Assembly: GCA_937934355.1 (NCBI GenBank)
Contig: CALGZY010000109.1
Location: forward strand, 1-5,811
Source of the DNA: an uncultured Collinsella sp.
GTDB lineage: Bacteria > Actinomycetota > Coriobacteriia > Coriobacteriales > Coriobacteriaceae
Reading direction: 5' to 3'
Length of the DNA: 5,811 nt
Part shown: in pieces, positions 4,627 to 5,811 of the stretch
Position numbering within the stretch: the first letter of the stretch is position 1
Layout of the letters: each line of letters opens with the position of its first letter
Program-made: the position numbers and the translations under genes
The notes under the pieces: model-generated
The model's database searches: none
Told to the model about the DNA's origin: nothing
What the model saw: only the letters and a program-made list of their open reading frames with translations

Positions 4627-5466
4627 ATGTATAAGATCCTGGAGAAGACGCAGTTCTCGGAGAAGGTGTTCAAGTTCCGCATCGAGGCGCCCGCAATCGC
4701 CAAGCATGCGCACGCTGGACAGTTCCTCATGGTCCGCGCCAACGAGACGGGCGAGCGCGTCCCGTTTACCCTGGCCGGTTGGAACGGTGACGAGGGCTGG
4801 GTCGAGTTCATCTTCATGGTGATCGGCAAGACCACCGAGATGCTTTCCACCTACGAGGCCGGCGAGTCACTGCGCGACGTCGTCGGCCCGCTGGGCGTTC
4901 CCACCGAGATGGCCGAGGGCCCCTGCGCCGTCATTGGCGGCGGCGTCGGCCTGGCAATTGCCTTCCCGGTCGCCAAGCACCTGGTCGAGACCGGTCACGA
5001 GGTACACGCCATCATGGGCGCCCGCACCAAGGACCTCCTGCTCATGGAGGACCAGTTCCGCGAGCTCCTCGACGAGGACCACATCCACATCACCACTGAC
5101 GACGGCTCCTACGGCGAGCAGGGCGTTGTCACCGCTCCGCTGGAGCGCCTGCTGCAGGACAAGGCCGTGAGCCAGGTCTTCTGCGTCGGCCCCGTTCCGA
5201 TGATGAAGTTCTCGACCCTCACCGCCCAGAAGTACGACACCCCCATAACCGCGTCGCTCAACCCCATCATGGTTGACGGCACCGGTATGTGCGGCTGCTG
5301 CCGCGTCGAGGTGGGCGGCGTGACCAAGTTCGCTTGCGTCGACGGCCCCGACTTCGATGCCACCCTGGTCGACTGGGATGACCTTCGTGCCCGCCAGGCC
5401 GCTTACCGTTCCGAAGAGGGCGAGTCCCTCAAGGCCTATGAGGAAAAGAGCTGCGCATGCCACTAG
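4627..5466 (+). CDS. nfnA: NfnA-type FAD/NAD-binding oxidoreductase subunit with [2Fe-2S] site
   Basis: This 279-residue cytoplasmic protein of the ferredoxin-NADP reductase/PyrK fold is often annotated as sulfide/dihydroorotate dehydrogenase-like FAD/NAD-binding protein. In Nfn complexes this subunit carries FAD, the NADH site and a [2Fe-2S] cluster, and works with NfnB to couple NADH and reduced ferredoxin to NADP+ reduction. In the sequence: FAD-binding RVPFTLAGW (44-52) and DVVGPLG (84-90), nucleotide-binding GGGVGLA (104-110), the CVGPVPMM strand-turn (186-193), and cluster ligands in DGTGMCGCC (Asp217, Cys222, Cys225) with Cys237 in FACVDG. This pattern fits the Asp/Cys ligation I recall for NfnA rather than the four-Cys set of PyrK. 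GAGAGGGG (4615-4622) precedes the ATG by 4 nt. The stop overlaps the next gene by 10 nt, implying coupled translation. PyrK or SudB-like function is less likely given the GltA-like partner. Confidence 0.85.
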   Translation: MYKILEKTQFSEKVFKFRIEAPAIAKHAHAGQFLMVRANETGERVPFTLAGWNGDEGWVEFIFMVIGKTTEMLSTYEAGESLRDVVGPLGVPTEMAEGPCAVIGGGVGLAIAFPVAKHLVETGHEVHAIMGARTKDLLLMEDQFRELLDEDHIHITTDDGSYGEQGVVTAPLERLLQDKAVSQVFCVGPVPMMKFSTLTAQKYDTPITASLNPIMVDGTGMCGCCRVEVGGVTKFACVDGPDFDATLVDWDDLRARQAAYRSEEGESLKAYEEKSCACH

Positions 5467-5811
5467 TTAACGGTCGTTTCGTTGCCGATATGAAGTCGCC
5501 CCGCACCCCCGATAACGAGGAGCCGGCTGCCGAGCGCGCCTGCGACTTCCGCCCCGTCGACAAGGGCTTCACCGAGGAGATGGCGCTGGCCGAGGCCGAG
5601 CGCTGTCTCAACTGCAAGAAGCCGTTCTGTGTTGAGGGCTGCCCCGTCAACATCAACATCCCCCGCTTTATCGAGCAGATCCGCGAGAAGGACTTCGGCG
5701 GCGCCCTCGATACCATCCGCGAGGACTCCATGCTTCCCGCCATCTGCGGCCGCGTCTGCCCGCAGGAGAACCAGTGCGAGGGCAAGTGCATCCGCGGTAA
5801 GAAGTCCGAGC
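5457..5811 (+). CDS. nfnB: NfnB / glutamate synthase small-subunit-like oxidoreductase, N-terminal part (cut by window end)
   Basis: The 118 visible residues start at the ATG at 5457, inside the end of the upstream gene. AGGA (5441-5444) and AAGAG (5446-5450) are the available ribosome sites. The family usually has about 460-480 residues, so most of the FAD and NADPH domains lie beyond the window. Visible is the bacterial-type N-terminal iron-sulfur domain: CLNCKKPFCVEGCP (Cys50, 53, 58, 62), NINIPRFIEQIREKDF (66-80), and CGRVCPQENQCEGKC (Cys97, 101, 107, 111), two sets of ligands for [4Fe-4S] clusters. Databases often call such genes gltA. The GOGAT small subunit would need a large-subunit partner, whereas an adjacent NfnA-type gene points to NADH-dependent ferredoxin:NADP+ oxidoreductase. 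An in-frame ATG at 5490 is a less likely start. The family assignment is secure; the exact reaction is inferred from context. Confidence 0.88.
   Translation, partial: MPLVNGRFVADMKSPRTPDNEEPAAERACDFRPVDKGFTEEMALAEAERCLNCKKPFCVEGCPVNINIPRFIEQIREKDFGGALDTIREDSMLPAICGRVCPQENQCEGKCIRGKKSE

Noticed and set aside
4249..4713. Minus-strand 154-codon frame over the pth-nfnA intergenic region
   Set aside because: It runs through terminators, the inverted repeat and the promoter, has no family resemblance, and its start lies inside nfnA.

Overview
This 5.8 kb window looks like chromosomal DNA of a high-GC anaerobic actinobacterium, most likely of the class Coriobacteriia and close to Collinsella. The basis is the GC-rich third codon positions of the housekeeping genes, the actinobacterial form of the PRPP synthetase motifs, and a nuclease-like protein of a type I associate with coriobacteria. 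This placement is an inference from reading; no search was run. All convincing genes lie on the + strand.

Layout: (1) 1-515, the C-terminal acetyltransferase half of glmU, followed by an intrinsic terminator. (2) 707-1693, prs (ribose-phosphate pyrophosphokinase) with its own -10 box and Shine-Dalgarno site, followed by two adjacent terminator hairpins. (3) 1780-3509, an accessory island between prs and pth. It holds a 375-residue hypothetical gene at 2145-3272, whose C-terminal half resembles a DUF559/Vsr-type PD-(D/E)XK nuclease domain. On each side of the gene is a roughly 200-bp element (1780-1981 and 3306-3509) bounded by the same near-perfect 24-25 bp inverted terminal repeat. (4) 3623-4252, pth (peptidyl-tRNA hydrolase) with a candidate promoter and a start decided by its ribosome binding site. 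(5) 4252-4626, a structured intergenic region: terminators nested inside a 34-bp imperfect inverted repeat, then a TATAAT promoter and a leader with four alternating complementary segments. (6) 4627-5466 and 5457-5811 (cut by the window end), two overlapping genes for an NfnAB-type flavin/iron-sulfur oxidoreductase (NADH-dependent ferredoxin:NADP+ oxidoreductase or a close relative).

The housekeeping genes fit together as a common Gram-positive cluster: glmU makes UDP-GlcNAc for the cell wall, prs makes PRPP for nucleotides, and pth recycles peptidyl-tRNA. The two oxidoreductase genes form a separate transcription unit for NADH/NADPH/ferredoxin balance. The accessory gene differs from its neighbours in codon use and lacks a Shine-Dalgarno site, and the two terminal-repeat elements bracket it. 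The most interesting features are the pair of inverted-repeat elements around this gene and the structured leader before the oxidoreductase operon.
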